Below the pieces are notes generated by a model. That model saw only the letters and a program-made list of their open reading frames with translations, was not told the origin of the DNA and did not search any database. From assembly GCA_027618515.1 (NCBI GenBank), contig JAQCEV010000012.1, positions 1 to 44,173 on the forward strand: DNA of 44,173 nucleotides. Reading direction: 5' to 3'. Made by a program: the position numbers and the translations under genes. The DNA comes from Chloroflexota bacterium. Its GTDB lineage: Bacteria > Chloroflexota > Dehalococcoidia > Lucifugimonadales > Australimonadaceae. How positions within the stretch are numbered: position 1 is the first letter of the stretch; every line of letters begins with the position of its first letter. Shown in pieces: positions 24,166-35,360 of the stretch.

Positions 24166-27100
24166 ATGCCTAGGCCTATTGTCGCGTCTGTTCCCGATTT
24201 TCCGTGGACCGAGTCCCTGCCGATTGAGGAGTTCAAGAGCAATATGACCTCACTGATGTCCCGATCCGATATCTCCCTCGCCCCCAAGATCAAGTCTTTC
24301 GCGCGAGTACCGAAGATCATCGAGCCTTCGAGCCTGATCCAGATCCAGACGAACTCGTTCGATCGGTTGAAGGTTGAGGGCATCCGCGATGTCCTCGATG
24401 AAATCAACCCGATCCAGGATGTCACGGGCAGCCGCTACGAACTGAAGTTCCTTGATCATGAATTCAAGACTCCGAAGTTCAATGAGGACGAGTGCCGCGA
24501 CAAGGAGATCACTTTCCAGGCGCCGCTGTACATCACGGTGGAACTCCGGGTGAAAGAGACCGGCGAGATCAAGGAGCAAACGCTGTTCTTCGGCGACGTT
24601 CCTCAGATGACGCCGGCAGGGACGTTCGTTATCAACGGCGCTGAGCGCGTGGTGGTGAGCCAGTTGGTTCGATCACCTGGTGCGTACTTCACGAAGTTGC
24701 TTGACCCGGGTACCGGCCGGAGCGTTTCACTTTCCAAGTTGATCCCTTACCGCGGGGCGTGGCTTGAGTTCGAGACCAGCCCGCGCGACATCATGTCCGT
24801 GAAGATCGACCGCAAGCGCAAGCTTCCGGTTACCACGTTCTTGCGTGCGCTCGGCTTCGGCGAGGATCAGGACCTCATCGACCTCTTCTCCGATGTGGAC
24901 ACGGACGCTGACCATGCCTACATCCGTACGACGCTGGACCGGGACACGGCGGTGACGAACGAGAGTCAGGCGCTGGTTGAGGTATACCGCAGACTTCGCC
25001 CGGGTGAGCCCCCGAGCGTAGAGAGCGCTCGCACGTTGCTGGACAACCTGTTCTTCAACCCACGCCGGTACGACCTAGGTCGCGTTGGCCGTTACAAGAT
25101 GAACCGCCGCATGGGCCACAACCAGCCCATGGACAGTCGGACGTTGACCAAGGACGACATCATCGAGATGCTGAAGATGATGATCCGGATCAACAACGGT
25201 TCAGCCCAGCCTGACGACATCGACCACCTAGGTAACAGGCGCGTTCGTGCGGTGGGCGAGTTGATCCAGAATCAGCTTCGCGTTGGCCTGCTCCGCATGG
25301 AGCGCGTGGTCAAAGAGCGCATGACGATCCTTGATCAGGAAGAGGCGACGCCGAGCGCGTTGATCAACATCCGGCCGGTGGTGGCCGCCGTTCGCGAGTT
25401 CTTCGGTGGCTCTCAGTTGTCGCAGTTCATGGATCAGACCAACCCACTGGCCGAGCTGACGCACAAGCGTCGCTTGTCGGCCCTGGGCCCTGGTGGTCTA
25501 TCCCGTGAGCGGGCGGGGTTCGATGTTCGTGACGTTCACTATTCACACTACGGGCGCATCTGCCCGATCGAGACGCCAGAGGGGCCGAACATCGGTCTGC
25601 TGGGCTCGTTGGCGACGTACGCTCGACTCAACGACTACGGGTTCATCGAGACTCCGTACCGCAAGATCCGCAAGACGATTGATATTACCGACCCGGACAT
25701 CCAGGGACGTATCGCCCACGAGGACATCCTCGATGAGAGCGGCAAGGTTGAGGTTCGTGCAGGTCACGCAGTTTCTGGTGCGGCGGCCAAACGTCTCGCG
25801 GTGATGGCATCGCGCGAAGTCGCCGTTCGCGCGTACGTGTCCATGGATCATAACGATATCGAGTTCCTCCCCGCAGACGAAGAGGACAAGTACATCGTCG
25901 CGCAGGCGAACTCGATCATGGACGACAAGCTTCAGTTCCTTGAGGATCGGGTGGAATGTAGGGCGTCGTCTCACTATCAGGTTGAGGCGCCGGAGAAGCT
26001 TGATTACTTGGACGTCTCACCGATGCAGATCGTGAGCGTGTCGACGGCGCTGATCCCGTTCTTGGAGCACGATGACGCCAACCGGGCGCTGATGGGCTCC
26101 AACATGCAACGGCAAGCGGTGCCGCTGCTGCGACCGGACGCGCCACTGGTGGGCACGGGTATGGAAACGCGCGTGGCCCAAGACAGTGGACAGATGGTTC
26201 TCGCGAAGGTCGCGGGGACGGTAACGTCCGTCACGGGCAATTGGGTAATCATCGTCGACGCCGAGGGCACAGAGCACACGCACATCCTGCGGACGTTCAT
26301 CCGTTCGAACCAAGGCACGTGCCTCACGCAACGGGCGATCGTTGCACGGGGTGAGCATGTGGAGATCGGGTCGCCTCTCGCGGACAGTTCGTCGACCGAT
26401 CAAGGAGATCTGGCGTTGGGCCAGAACATCATGGTCGCTTTCATGGCGATGGAGGGTTACAACTTCGAGGACGCGATCATCGTGTCAGAGAACGTTATCC
26501 GAGACTCGAAGTTCACTTCGATTCACATCGAGAAGTACGAAGTGGAGTCCCGCGACACGAAGTTGGGGCCGGGTGAGATCACCCGCGACATCCCGAACGT
26601 GGGTGAGGACGCACTCCGGAATCTAGACGAGGATGGGATCATCCGTGTGGGCGCTGAAGTTGGCCCTGGGGACATCCTCGTGGGCAAGATCACACCCAAG
26701 GGTGAGACGGAGTTGACCGCCGAAGAGAAATTGCTTCGCGCGATCTTCGGTGAGAAGGCCCGAGACGTGAAGGACACGTCCCTCCGGGTACCTCACGGTG
26801 GGCGTGGCAAGATCATCAACATTAAGGTGATGACGCGAGAGAACGGGGATGAACTTTCCCCTGGCGTCAATAAGCTTGTACGTGTGTGGGTCGCTCAGAC
26901 TCGCACGCTTTCTGAGGGTGACAAGATGGCGGGCCGCCACGGTAACAAGGGTGTCGTCTCCCGGATCATGCCGGTGGAAGACATGCCGTATCTACCGGAC
27001 GGTACACCGATCGACATCATTCTTAACCCCATTGGCGTGCCTTCACGCATGAACTTGGGGCAGATCCTTGAGACCCACCTGGGTCTTGCTGCACACAAGC

Positions 27101-28113
27101 TTCACTTCCGCGCGGTTACGCCGGTGTTTGACGGCGCGGACGATGACGACATCCAGAATTCGTTGGCCCGTGCGTGGCTGGTCGAGCGTGCGAACGCTCT
27201 GGGCAGCACAGTGATTCAGACCTCGTTCGGCACCGAGCCGGATTGGGCGAAGGCTCGGGAGTGGGTTGCGGAACGCGGGTACAACGCGGATCAAGTGTTC
27301 TCGAATGGCCGCAACAATACGGCGATGGATGCATGTCTCGAACTATGGCTCCAAGATGTCGCTGACGACTACGTTGAGGCGACAGGCGAGCAGATCGACG
27401 CTTCCGGCCTGAAAGGGCCTGATCTTTACCAGTTGTCTCTTCTCGTCGCCAAGGCGATCAATTCGGCTCCGCCGATCATCGGCAAATCATTGTTGTTCGA
27501 CGGTCGAACGGGTGAGACGTTCGACAGTCCTGTCACGGTCGGTTACATGTACATGCTGAAACTCATCCACTTAGTTGAGGACAAGATTCACGCACGTTCA
27601 ACCGGCCCCTACTCTCTGATCACGCAGCAGCCACTTGGTGGTAAGGCGCAGTTCGGTGGGCAGCGTTTCGGTGAGATGGAGGTGTGGGCGCTTGAGGCTT
27701 ACAGCGCGGCGTACAACCTGCAAGAGATGCTCACGGTCAAGTCAGACGATGTCGTTGGTCGAGTCAAGACTTACGAGGCCATCGTCAAAGGCGAGGACGT
27801 TGTGCAGCCTGGTGTGCCGGAATCGTTCCACGTGTTGGTCAAGGAGCTCCAGAGCCTTGGGCTAGCGGTGGAGTTGCGCTACGAGGACGACCGAGCAGCG
27901 ATCCCGTCGCCCAGGTTTACGTATTCAGAAGAAGAGGATGAAGAGACGACCCCCGAGGTCGCTCTGGCTCCTCCAGGCGCCACCCCGTCGTGGGAGGCCG
28001 ACTTCGAGCCAGTTGAAGAGGCCGAGGTTGAAGCGCAGCAGGAGGTTCGGATGGACCTTGGTGCTTACGCTCGACAGGCAGTTGAAGACGATGACAACGG
28101 AGACCAAGAGTAG
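24166..28113 (+). CDS. rpoB: RNA polymerase beta subunit
   Basis: 1315 residues. Start ATG 24166, no strong Shine-Dalgarno. The rifampicin region [37 protein letters not shown] is wild type (D, H, S positions intact), followed by [24 protein letters not shown]. Later GHKGVVSR-type [20 protein letters not shown] and the C-terminal [41 protein letters not shown] that pairs with beta'. A 70-residue acidic extension follows the normal end. Here rpoB has its own near-consensus promoter and is not preceded by rplJ-rplL, unlike most bacteria. Confidence 0.98.
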   Translation: MPRPIVASVPDFPWTESLPIEEFKSNMTSLMSRSDISLAPKIKSFARVPKIIEPSSLIQIQTNSFDRLKVEGIRDVLDEINPIQDVTGSRYELKFLDHEFKTPKFNEDECRDKEITFQAPLYITVELRVKETGEIKEQTLFFGDVPQMTPAGTFVINGAERVVVSQLVRSPGAYFTKLLDPGTGRSVSLSKLIPYRGAWLEFETSPRDIMSVKIDRKRKLPVTTFLRALGFGEDQDLIDLFSDVDTDADHAYIRTTLDRDTAVTNESQALVEVYRRLRPGEPPSVESARTLLDNLFFNPRRYDLGRVGRYKMNRRMGHNQPMDSRTLTKDDIIEMLKMMIRINNGSAQPDDIDHLGNRRVRAVGELIQNQLRVGLLRMERVVKERMTILDQEEATPSALINIRPVVAAVREFFGGSQLSQFMDQTNPLAELTHKRRLSALGPGGLSRERAGFDVRDVHYSHYGRICPIETPEGPNIGLLGSLATYARLNDYGFIETPYRKIRKTIDITDPDIQGRIAHEDILDESGKVEVRAGHAVSGAAAKRLAVMASREVAVRAYVSMDHNDIEFLPADEEDKYIVAQANSIMDDKLQFLEDRVECRASSHYQVEAPEKLDYLDVSPMQIVSVSTALIPFLEHDDANRALMGSNMQRQAVPLLRPDAPLVGTGMETRVAQDSGQMVLAKVAGTVTSVTGNWVIIVDAEGTEHTHILRTFIRSNQGTCLTQRAIVARGEHVEIGSPLADSSSTDQGDLALGQNIMVAFMAMEGYNFEDAIIVSENVIRDSKFTSIHIEKYEVESRDTKLGPGEITRDIPNVGEDALRNLDEDGIIRVGAEVGPGDILVGKITPKGETELTAEEKLLRAIFGEKARDVKDTSLRVPHGGRGKIINIKVMTRENGDELSPGVNKLVRVWVAQTRTLSEGDKMAGRHGNKGVVSRIMPVEDMPYLPDGTPIDIILNPIGVPSRMNLGQILETHLGLAAHKLHFRAVTPVFDGADDDDIQNSLARAWLVERANALGSTVIQTSFGTEPDWAKAREWVAERGYNADQVFSNGRNNTAMDACLELWLQDVADDYVEATGEQIDASGLKGPDLYQLSLLVAKAINSAPPIIGKSLLFDGRTGETFDSPVTVGYMYMLKLIHLVEDKIHARSTGPYSLITQQPLGGKAQFGGQRFGEMEVWALEAYSAAYNLQEMLTVKSDDVVGRVKTYEAIVKGEDVVQPGVPESFHVLVKELQSLGLAVELRYEDDRAAIPSPRFTYSEEEDEETTPEVALAPPGATPSWEADFEPVEEAEVEAQQEVRMDLGAYARQAVEDDDNGDQE

Positions 28114-28179
28114 ATCTGGCTCCGTCCTGCGGTAAGCGAATGACGCTGCGGGGGTGAGCCCCGCAAGGAGATTGCACAT

Positions 28180-31100
28180 ATGCCATCGGCGACCGATTTC
28201 AATGCGATCCGCATCTCACTGGCTTCGCCAGAGCAGATCAAGCAGTTGTCATACGGTGAAGTGACCAAGCCTGAGACGATTAACTACAGAACGCTTCGTC
28301 CTGAGAAGGACGGGTTGTTCTGCGAGCGCATCTTCGGCCCGACCAAGGACTGGGAGTGCTACTGCGGTAAGTACAAGAAGATTCGCTACAAGGGTGTCAT
28401 CTGCGACCGATGCGGCGTTGAGGTCGCACGAGCGAAGGTGCGCCGAGAGCGGATGGGCCACATCGGGTTGGCAGCTCCGGTCGCTCACATCTGGTTCTCG
28501 AAGGGCATCCCCAGTAGGTTGGGGCTGCTCTTGGATCTCACTCCTCGAAACCTTGAGCGCGTTCTGTACTTCGCTCAATACGTCGTTACGTCTGTGGACC
28601 CGCTCATGCGAGGACGCACGGCTGAGGCTATCGACCTCCAGCACGCAGAGCAGATGGAGTCCATCGAACAGCAATACGCGGGTCCCATCGCTGCAGTTGC
28701 GGCGGAACTGGACGCCCTCGGCGAAGGAAACGACCGTCGTGCAGAAGTTGCGGCGAAACATGTAGAGATGGTCTCGGCCTACGAGACGACGAAATCCGAT
28801 GCCGAAGCTGCCATGCAGCGCGACATGGACGATCTGGACAGCATCAAGGCACTAGAGTTGCTGACTGAAGCTCGGTACCGGGAACTGAACGACAAGTTCG
28901 GCGACGTGTTCCACGCAGGAATGGGCGCAGAGGCTATCCTCGCGATCCTTCGCGAGATCGACCTGGACTCAGTGTCGACCGAACTCGAGAACGAGGTTCG
29001 AACTACCTCCGGCCAGCGCCGCAAGAAGGCTGTAAAGCGAATCCGTGTGGTTGACGCCTTCCGCCGCAGCACCAATAAGCCAGAATGGATGGTGCTGACC
29101 GCACTTCCCGTGCTGCCGCCGGACCTGCGCCCGATGGTGCAGTTGGATGGAGGGCGCTTCGCGACAAGCGACCTGAATGACCTCTATCGTCGGGTGATCA
29201 ACCGGAACAACCGTCTGCGTCGTCTGTTGGATCTTGGTGCCCCGGAGATCATCGTCCGGAACGAAAAGCGCATGCTTCAGGAAGCGGTTGACGACCTGAT
29301 CGACAATGGTCGACGAGGTCGTGCGATCGTGGGCAGCCACAATCACAAGCTAAAGAGCCTGTCAGACCTGCTGCGAGGCAAGCAAGGCCGGTTCCGTCAG
29401 AACCTTCTAGGTAAGCGAGTCGATTACGGCGGACGTTCCGTCATCGTGGTGGGGCCGAGCCTGACACTGGGTGAGTGTGGCTTGCCCAAGAAGATGGCCC
29501 TCGAACTCTTCAAGCCGTTCGTCATGAACCGCCTGGTCTCGCAAGGACTCGCTCACAACATCAAGAGTGCGAAGCGGATGGTCGAGCGGACCAACCCCCA
29601 GGTGTGGGACATCCTTGAGGAAGTCATCAAGGGCCGCCCGGTGCTGCTTAACCGCGCGCCGACTCTGCACCGACTCGGTATCCAGGCGTTCATGCCAGTA
29701 TTGGTGGAAGGCAGTGCCATCCAACTTCACCCACTCGTGTGTACGGCGTTCAACGCTGACTTCGACGGCGACCAGATGGCCGTCCACCTGCCGTTATCCC
29801 GCGAGGCCGTTCAAGAAGCCCGTAACGTGATGTTGAGCGTGTACAACATGCTCTCTCCCAGCTCTGGTGAACCGCTGGTCGCCCCCACCTACGAGATCGT
29901 TCTGGGTTGCTACTACCTCACGTTGATCAAGAAGGACGCCAAGGGTACCGGCGAGCGATACCGCGACTTCGCAGACGTGATGATGGCATTCGACGCGGGT
30001 CTGCTAGAACTCCAGTCGGAGATCAAGATTCGCGATCTTTCGCAACCCGAAGGATGGATGCCGACCACGCCAGGTCGGATCATTTTCAACGAGGCTCTTC
30101 CTGAAGAATTGCGCCGTTACAACATGGTCATGGACAAGAAGGCGCTGAAGGAGTTGGTGACCGAGACCTATCACACCGCTGGCAATAGCGTCACCGCGAA
30201 CGTTTTGGATCGCATCAAGACGATGGGCTTCCACTACGCGACGATCTCGGGGACGACCATCGGTATCACGGACATCAAGGTGCCTGAAGAGAAGGCAGGG
30301 ATGATCGCGGTGGCCGACAAGAAGGTTGAGGCGCTTCAGGAGCAGTACGAAACTGGCCTGATCACGGATCGCGAGCGCGAAAACCGTACTGTCGCGGTTT
30401 GGCAGGGTGTCAATAACGCGATGGATGCCGTTCTTCAGAAGCATCTACCGGACTTCGGCGGCATCTACGTCATGGCTCACTCCGGTGCGCGTGGTAACGA
30501 GGCCCAGATCAAGCAGATGGCAGCGATGCGTGGATTGATGAGCAACCCTCGCGGAGACATCATCGAGCTCCCCATCAAATCAAGTTTCCGAGAAGGGCTT
30601 TCGGTTCTTGAGTACTTCATCTCAACTCACGGAGCCCGCAAAGGTCTCGCGGACACAGCGCTGCGGACGGCTGACTCTGGATACCTGACCCGTCGGCTGA
30701 TCGACGTGGCGCAGGAAGTGATCGTTCTTGAGCAGGACTGCGGGACCGAGGGTGGAATCACGATCTACGCGGATCCGTCTGAGGAAGACGTCATGATTGC
30801 GCCTCTGCACGAGCGGATCGTAGGACGCGTCTCAGCGGAAGACATAGCTCACCCGGAAACCGGCGAGATCTTGGTCGACAACCACGGGACCATCGAAGTA
30901 GCCGACGCGCTCGCGATCGAGTTAGCGGGGATCAAGGAAGTCTACGTACGGACTCCTCTTGCCTGTGAGGCTCCTCGTGGCATCTGTCGGGTTTGCTACG
31001 GACGTAGCCCGGCTTCGGGCAAGATTGCCAACATCGGTGACGCGGTTGGCATCATCGCCGCCCAATCCATCGGTGAGCCAGGGACGCAGCTGACCATGCG

Positions 31101-32508
31101 CACGTTCCACACCGGTGGTGTCGCAGGCAAGGACATCACGTCCGGTCTACCACGTGTAGAAGAGCTTTTCGAGGCGCGTACACCGAAAGGTCGAGCGCGT
31201 CTTGCGGAGATCGACGGAGACGTCCTCATCTTCGAGGGCGGTGAGCTTGTCGGCGAATTCAAGGCGCCAGAAGATTCAGCTCAGGTTCTTGTGCCGCCGA
31301 TCTCGACGGCGCCTGTAGTGCGCGTCGTAAGCCGCGTGCCGTTCACGGATTCCTACGTGGTCCCGGACACCCACAAGCTGGTAGCCAGGAAAGGCGGTCG
31401 CATTCACGCAGGTGAGCCTATCGCGACACCTCGTGTGGCGGCGGCCAAGGCAGCGGCGAAGGACACAGGCAGTGGTGAAGACTCACTCCCAGACCTGACC
31501 GACCTCCTCGCCCGTGTTTCGGGTGTGGTGCGAGCCGTCGATGGCGGTATTGAGATCGACTCAGCCGAAGTCGAAGTTCGCGATCACGTTGTGGACGCAA
31601 CGGACCAGCGCCTGCTGCACACGGGCGATACCGTGGTGGCTGGACAGAAGCTGACGTCGGGCGTCAAAGACCCGCACGACCTTCTGCGCATCGAGGGTGT
31701 CGAGGCAACGAGGCGTTACCTGGTCGAGCAGGTGCAGACGGTGTACCGCAACCAGGGCGTGTCCATCAACGACAAGCACATCGAGACGATCATTCGTCAG
31801 ATCCTCAAGTGGGTGCGCGTTGAGACCATCGGCGACACGGACATGTTGCCGAATCAATTGGTAGACCGCATCCGCTTCCAGAGTCTCAACGCCAAGGTGA
31901 TGGCCGAAGGCGGAGAGCCTGCCACCAGCAACCCGGAGATTCTGGGCGTAACCCGAGCTTCGTTGAACACGGACAGTTTCTTGGCCAAGGCCTCGTTCCA
32001 AGAGACGGCCCGGGTGCTGACCGAGGCAGCTATCTTGGGCGAGACGGATTACCTGCGAGGGTTGAAGGAAAACGTGATCATCGGACGTTTGATCCCCGCC
32101 CGACTCGATCTGTCACCAGAAGGTCGGGAACTACTTGGAATCACCCAAGCAGAAGCACTGGCCCTGGCCGGTGAGCCGCCCGAACCTGAAGATCTCACTA
32201 ACCTCATGATGGATTACCCGGGTGCAGAAGTACCGATCGGTGAAGATCACGAGGGCCATGACCATCCGACACTCGACATCAGCGGAGACGATGATGACGA
32301 TGATGACGACGAAGATCTGGGCGACGAGGACGATCTGGCAGATGAGCCAGTAGCGGACGCTCCAGAGGCTAGCGTAGACACGGAAGACGAAGACCCCGAG
32401 GGTGAGACCGAATCTGACGAAGACCCCGACGAGGCGAGTATCGAGGAAGTTCTCGATGAGGAAGAGGACGTGAACACGGCCGATGAGGAGCCCGAAAGCG
32501 GAACCTAG
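28180..32508 (+). CDS. rpoC: RNA polymerase beta' subunit with acidic tail
   Basis: 1442 residues; AAGGAG nine nt upstream of ATG. N-terminal zinc ribbon [20 protein letters not shown], the switch/lid region, the catalytic [16 protein letters not shown] (three Asp bind Mg), the bridge-helix/trigger-loop part with [28 protein letters not shown], and second zinc site CGTEGG...[13 protein letters not shown]. No large insert is seen. After the last conserved region ([11 protein letters not shown]) it carries about 85 extra residues with long Asp/Glu runs (32245-32505), most likely disordered. Operon with rpoB, 66 nt apart; terminator at 32541-32568. Confidence 0.98.
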   Translation: MPSATDFNAIRISLASPEQIKQLSYGEVTKPETINYRTLRPEKDGLFCERIFGPTKDWECYCGKYKKIRYKGVICDRCGVEVARAKVRRERMGHIGLAAPVAHIWFSKGIPSRLGLLLDLTPRNLERVLYFAQYVVTSVDPLMRGRTAEAIDLQHAEQMESIEQQYAGPIAAVAAELDALGEGNDRRAEVAAKHVEMVSAYETTKSDAEAAMQRDMDDLDSIKALELLTEARYRELNDKFGDVFHAGMGAEAILAILREIDLDSVSTELENEVRTTSGQRRKKAVKRIRVVDAFRRSTNKPEWMVLTALPVLPPDLRPMVQLDGGRFATSDLNDLYRRVINRNNRLRRLLDLGAPEIIVRNEKRMLQEAVDDLIDNGRRGRAIVGSHNHKLKSLSDLLRGKQGRFRQNLLGKRVDYGGRSVIVVGPSLTLGECGLPKKMALELFKPFVMNRLVSQGLAHNIKSAKRMVERTNPQVWDILEEVIKGRPVLLNRAPTLHRLGIQAFMPVLVEGSAIQLHPLVCTAFNADFDGDQMAVHLPLSREAVQEARNVMLSVYNMLSPSSGEPLVAPTYEIVLGCYYLTLIKKDAKGTGERYRDFADVMMAFDAGLLELQSEIKIRDLSQPEGWMPTTPGRIIFNEALPEELRRYNMVMDKKALKELVTETYHTAGNSVTANVLDRIKTMGFHYATISGTTIGITDIKVPEEKAGMIAVADKKVEALQEQYETGLITDRERENRTVAVWQGVNNAMDAVLQKHLPDFGGIYVMAHSGARGNEAQIKQMAAMRGLMSNPRGDIIELPIKSSFREGLSVLEYFISTHGARKGLADTALRTADSGYLTRRLIDVAQEVIVLEQDCGTEGGITIYADPSEEDVMIAPLHERIVGRVSAEDIAHPETGEILVDNHGTIEVADALAIELAGIKEVYVRTPLACEAPRGICRVCYGRSPASGKIANIGDAVGIIAAQSIGEPGTQLTMRTFHTGGVAGKDITSGLPRVEELFEARTPKGRARLAEIDGDVLIFEGGELVGEFKAPEDSAQVLVPPISTAPVVRVVSRVPFTDSYVVPDTHKLVARKGGRIHAGEPIATPRVAAAKAAAKDTGSGEDSLPDLTDLLARVSGVVRAVDGGIEIDSAEVEVRDHVVDATDQRLLHTGDTVVAGQKLTSGVKDPHDLLRIEGVEATRRYLVEQVQTVYRNQGVSINDKHIETIIRQILKWVRVETIGDTDMLPNQLVDRIRFQSLNAKVMAEGGEPATSNPEILGVTRASLNTDSFLAKASFQETARVLTEAAILGETDYLRGLKENVIIGRLIPARLDLSPEGRELLGITQAEALALAGEPPEPEDLTNLMMDYPGAEVPIGEDHEGHDHPTLDISGDDDDDDDDEDLGDEDDLADEPVADAPEASVDTEDEDPEGETESDEDPDEASIEEVLDEEEDVNTADEEPESGT

Positions 32509-32540
32509 GCCTCTAGCGCGTCACAGGTACTAAAGGATTC

Positions 32541-32572
32541 AAAGAGGCGGCCTTCGGGCCGCCTCTTTCTGT
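32541..32572 (+). terminator. Terminator after rpoC (bidirectional)
   Basis: AAAGAGGCGGCC-TTCG-GGCCGCCTCTTT: a perfect 12-bp stem with UUCG tetraloop followed by CTGTT. A-rich on the other side, so it can also end the convergent TetR gene, which stops at 32572. Confidence 0.95.
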
Positions 32573-33144
32573 TAGCCATCAGGGTCATCATCGGTGCCAT
32601 TGATCGCGAGCGCCACAACGGCAGCTGCTTCCTCAAAACGGCCTTCTGCCAACAATTCGTGAACCACAGAGCTACTGGCGATAGCCTGGATCGCCTCCCC
32701 GATGAGTTGTGCGATTTCTCCGCCGCCTAGGCCATGGTGCGCCGCTAGTTGATCCCAGCGTCGATTCCAGTCTTGTGGGCAAGGGCTCCCGCGTAGGCAG
32801 CACGGGATAGCGGGACGAAGACCGCCGACGGTCTCAACCGGGGCCAGCAATGCACGGCAAACAGCGGTACCTACGGACTCGGTAGGGAGGCTCGGTCCGC
32901 AGGTCAAGCGTTCGGTCCAGCGGTCCAACACTGTGCCTATCAGGCGCTCAACATCAGGCCATCGAAGGTAAACGCTGCCTTTGGCCGCGCCTAGCGACCT
33001 GACAATCGAGTCAACGGTTAGACCACCACACCCGACTTCCGATAATAAACACTCGATGGCACGCTCAGAGGCGTCAAGTCGCCAACTGCGAACCAATTCT
33101 GTGGGCGTCGCCGAATGGGGGTGGGGAGTTGCTCGGGGAATCAC
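32572..33144 (-). CDS. TetR-type transcriptional regulator, Cys-rich
   Basis: About 190 residues. TetR-type HTH in AIECLLSEVGCGGLTVDSIVRSLGAAKGSVYLRWPDVERLI (recognition helix around KGSVYLRW). The ligand domain has an unusual cluster PAIPCCLRGSPCPQDWN plus isolated Cys, which could bind metal or sense thiols or heme. Start uncertain: GTG 33144 is given; TTG 33186 is the longest option and neither has a clear Shine-Dalgarno. It lies downstream of ctaB in the same direction, so it may be the operon's last gene, or be transcribed separately. Target unknown. Confidence 0.75.
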   Translation of the reverse strand: MIPRATPHPHSATPTELVRSWRLDASERAIECLLSEVGCGGLTVDSIVRSLGAAKGSVYLRWPDVERLIGTVLDRWTERLTCGPSLPTESVGTAVCRALLAPVETVGGLRPAIPCCLRGSPCPQDWNRRWDQLAAHHGLGGGEIAQLIGEAIQAIASSSVVHELLAEGRFEEAAAVVALAINGTDDDPDG

Positions 33145-33197
33145 GATGGCACCATAACAGTGATGCCTCCGTGGGGCGCGGGGCAAATGTCACAGGG

Positions 33198-34067
33198 TCA
33201 GGCCCAGGGCAAAGCAGGTTCGACGGCGAGCACCAGGAAGACTATCGCTAGATACAGCAGGGAGAATTTGTAGGCAGACAGGGTCTGCTTTCGCGTGGTC
33301 TCGCCGAAGAGCGGCTTTGATCGGCGGAGCCACTCAATACTCATCAATGTGGTTACCACCCCAAACCCGACTCCGCCGAATCCCGAAACTACGGGCAACC
33401 ACGCCATGACAAGCAACAGAACAACGTAGAGCGCGATCTGTATCGCGGTCGCACGTTGGCTGGTGACGGCGGCGAGCATAGGCACGCTAGCTGCCGCATA
33501 GTCGTCTCGAAGCAGGATCGACAGTGTCCAGAAATGGGGCGGCGTCCAAAAGAAGACGAATGCGAACATGTAGAGGCCCATAGCGTCGATGGAGCCGGTG
33601 ACGGCCGTGGCACCGATCAATGGAGGGAAGGCTCCCGCAGCACCCCCAATGACGATGTTGTTCCACGAGCGTCGCTTGAGAAGAATGGTGTAGACGAACA
33701 CATAGACGGCCGCGGCAGCGAGCATGAGCAATGCGGCGATCGCGTTGGTAAGCGCGCCCATCAACGCGACGGCGGCAATCACAAAAGCGACACCCGTTGC
33801 GACCGCGAGCGAGGGTCGTAGTTGGTGGGCAGGCACCGGCCGCTGCCGCGTACGCGTCATGATCGCGTCGATGTCGGCGTCCAGTCCTTGATTGATCGCG
33901 TTCGCTCCAGCAGCGGAGAGCGACCCTGCAACGATTACCGCAATCAACGCAGCGGCGCTAACGGCCCCGCCTGCAACAGCGTAGGCTCCGCAGACCCCGG
34001 TGAAGACCAGCAAAACGACGATACGGGGCTTCGAGAGGGTGACTATCTGGCGTGCGATGGTGACCAT
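33198..34067 (-). CDS. ctaB: Protoheme IX farnesyltransferase (heme O synthase)
   Basis: UbiA-family prenyltransferase that turns heme B into heme O for cytochrome c oxidase. 289 residues from ATG 34067, which overlaps the ctaA stop as TGATG. Active-site Asp motif AINQGLDADIDAIMTRTRQRPVP (NxxxDxxxD..RTxxRP) and the second YxxxLKRRSWNNIVIGGAAGAFPPLIG are clear; about nine hydrophobic segments. Start preferred over longer readings because those run through ctaA. Confidence 0.96.
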   Translation of the reverse strand: MVTIARQIVTLSKPRIVVLLVFTGVCGAYAVAGGAVSAAALIAVIVAGSLSAAGANAINQGLDADIDAIMTRTRQRPVPAHQLRPSLAVATGVAFVIAAVALMGALTNAIAALLMLAAAAVYVFVYTILLKRRSWNNIVIGGAAGAFPPLIGATAVTGSIDAMGLYMFAFVFFWTPPHFWTLSILLRDDYAAASVPMLAAVTSQRATAIQIALYVVLLLVMAWLPVVSGFGGVGFGVVTTLMSIEWLRRSKPLFGETTRKQTLSAYKFSLLYLAIVFLVLAVEPALPWA

Positions 34068-34957
34068 CAGCGGGAGCTCCGGCCTTTCAACGCCAGAAGC
34101 CACTGGGTGGCGACGGCCCACCAGATGAGGCTGGCCATACCTAGGTGCATGATGCGCAGGTACATGGGCAACGATTGTGAGATGGCTGATACGCCGATCC
34201 CTATCTGTAGGACGATCAAGAGTACGGCGGTGTGGTTCAAGGCGATCGAGAACATCGTCCCGCGATGCTTGCGAAGCCAGAAGCCCAGCCCGATGAGTGC
34301 GAACAACAAGAGAGTCGCTGCGGTCCGGTGGATGCCATGCATCCACGCAGCGTCCAGAGGACTTCGGTCATCACACAGCGGTAGCCCAGGACAGGCTGCG
34401 CTGAGGTTTGAGCCAACGATCGAGCCACCGAGTAGAACCACGATGCCTGTCCAGACAGCGAAGACTGAAGCGATTCGTACGCCAGGGTACGGGCTGCCTT
34501 GGACATCCAGGCCACGTATGGCACCGGCGGTGAGCAACGTAAGCGTCGCCAGGGCGATCGTAAGGTGGGCTAGGCGGACGTCGCCGTTGAGCTCCGTGAG
34601 TACGGTGATGCCGCCCAAAACTGCTTGAACGAAGATCAGGCCGAGAGCGCCGACCAGTATCTTTGCTAGGAGCGCGTCGGTCGCGCGCCCTGACCATGCA
34701 AACCAGGCTGACACGGCGACCATGAGCATGGTGATACCAGCGAAGACTCGATGACCGAATTCGATGGCGGTGTCCCCTTCAAGAGTGGGAACGAGTGAGC
34801 CTTCGCACAGCGGCCAATCAGGGCAACCCAGTCCAGAACCGGACGCCCGTACCCAAGCGCCGTAGGTGATCAAACCAATAGTCAGAACCGCTGCGGTGAG
34901 CGCCAGCCATCCCGCTTTTCGGGTGGTCGGTTCTGCTCGCCATGAGGTCATCGCCAT
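34067..34957 (-). CDS. ctaA: Heme A synthase CtaA
   Basis: Oxidises the C8 methyl of heme O to the formyl group of heme A. 296 residues, eight membrane segments in two related halves. Each half has the regulatory Cys pair: GLGCPDWPLCEG and AACPGLPLCDD (CX5C). Heme-ligand His lie in IEFGHRVFAG, LAHLTIA, GIHRTAA and RIMHLG. Direct partner of ctaB downstream. ATG 34951 is an alternative start. Confidence 0.95.
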   Translation of the reverse strand: MAMTSWRAEPTTRKAGWLALTAAVLTIGLITYGAWVRASGSGLGCPDWPLCEGSLVPTLEGDTAIEFGHRVFAGITMLMVAVSAWFAWSGRATDALLAKILVGALGLIFVQAVLGGITVLTELNGDVRLAHLTIALATLTLLTAGAIRGLDVQGSPYPGVRIASVFAVWTGIVVLLGGSIVGSNLSAACPGLPLCDDRSPLDAAWMHGIHRTAATLLLFALIGLGFWLRKHRGTMFSIALNHTAVLLIVLQIGIGVSAISQSLPMYLRIMHLGMASLIWWAVATQWLLALKGRSSR

Positions 34958-34990
34958 ATCATCATCCGTTCGCGCTGCGGTGCGCCATCC

Positions 34991-35200
34991 CTATGCGTCC
35001 TGGAACTCGCCGTAGGAGAGAATGAGCATGAGGGCCAAGAGGGAGAGAGGTAGGAGTGTCCACAGGATTTCAAACGGTCTTGAGCCCAGTACTCCCCGCG
35101 CCGGATCTGAATCAACGCGCATCCGTAGGGCGGCGACGATGATGACGCCTTCCACTAGAAGGATGGCTGCGGTGACCAACCAAAATACGGCTGTGGACAT
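34991..35200 (-). CDS. Cytochrome c oxidase subunit II-like membrane stub
   Basis: 69 residues from ATG 35200 (a GTG at 35236 would add 12). Two membrane helices, VFWLVTAAILLVEGVIIVAAL and ILWTLLPLSLLALMLILSY, joined by RMRVDSDPARGVLGSRPFE. The spacing and the GSRPFEILWTLLP segment match the transmembrane hairpin of COX subunit II (GNxxLEIxWTxxP). The protein stops where the periplasmic CuA domain would begin, so the copper ligands are absent. First gene of the group with ctaA (33 nt on) and ctaB. Could be a dissociated subunit II or a small assembly subunit. Confidence 0.7.
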   Translation of the reverse strand: MSTAVFWLVTAAILLVEGVIIVAALRMRVDSDPARGVLGSRPFEILWTLLPLSLLALMLILSYGEFQDA

Positions 35201-35360
35201 CTGTACGTTGAGAACTTCCTCTGATCCTTGGGACACGAGTTATGGTACCTGAACAAGGTAGGGTTAGCCACGCCGTGATGGGGATTCCGTGGGGGCCGCG
35301 ACCTGTGCGAGAATCGCCGTCAGAGACGTGGATCATTCCCGTTACCGGAGGCAGAACTGT

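Noticed and set aside
34068-34346. Longer N-terminus of CtaB (to 34346)
   Set aside because: It would run through the ctaA reading frame; ATG 34067 with TGATG overlap and a normal CtaB start fits better.
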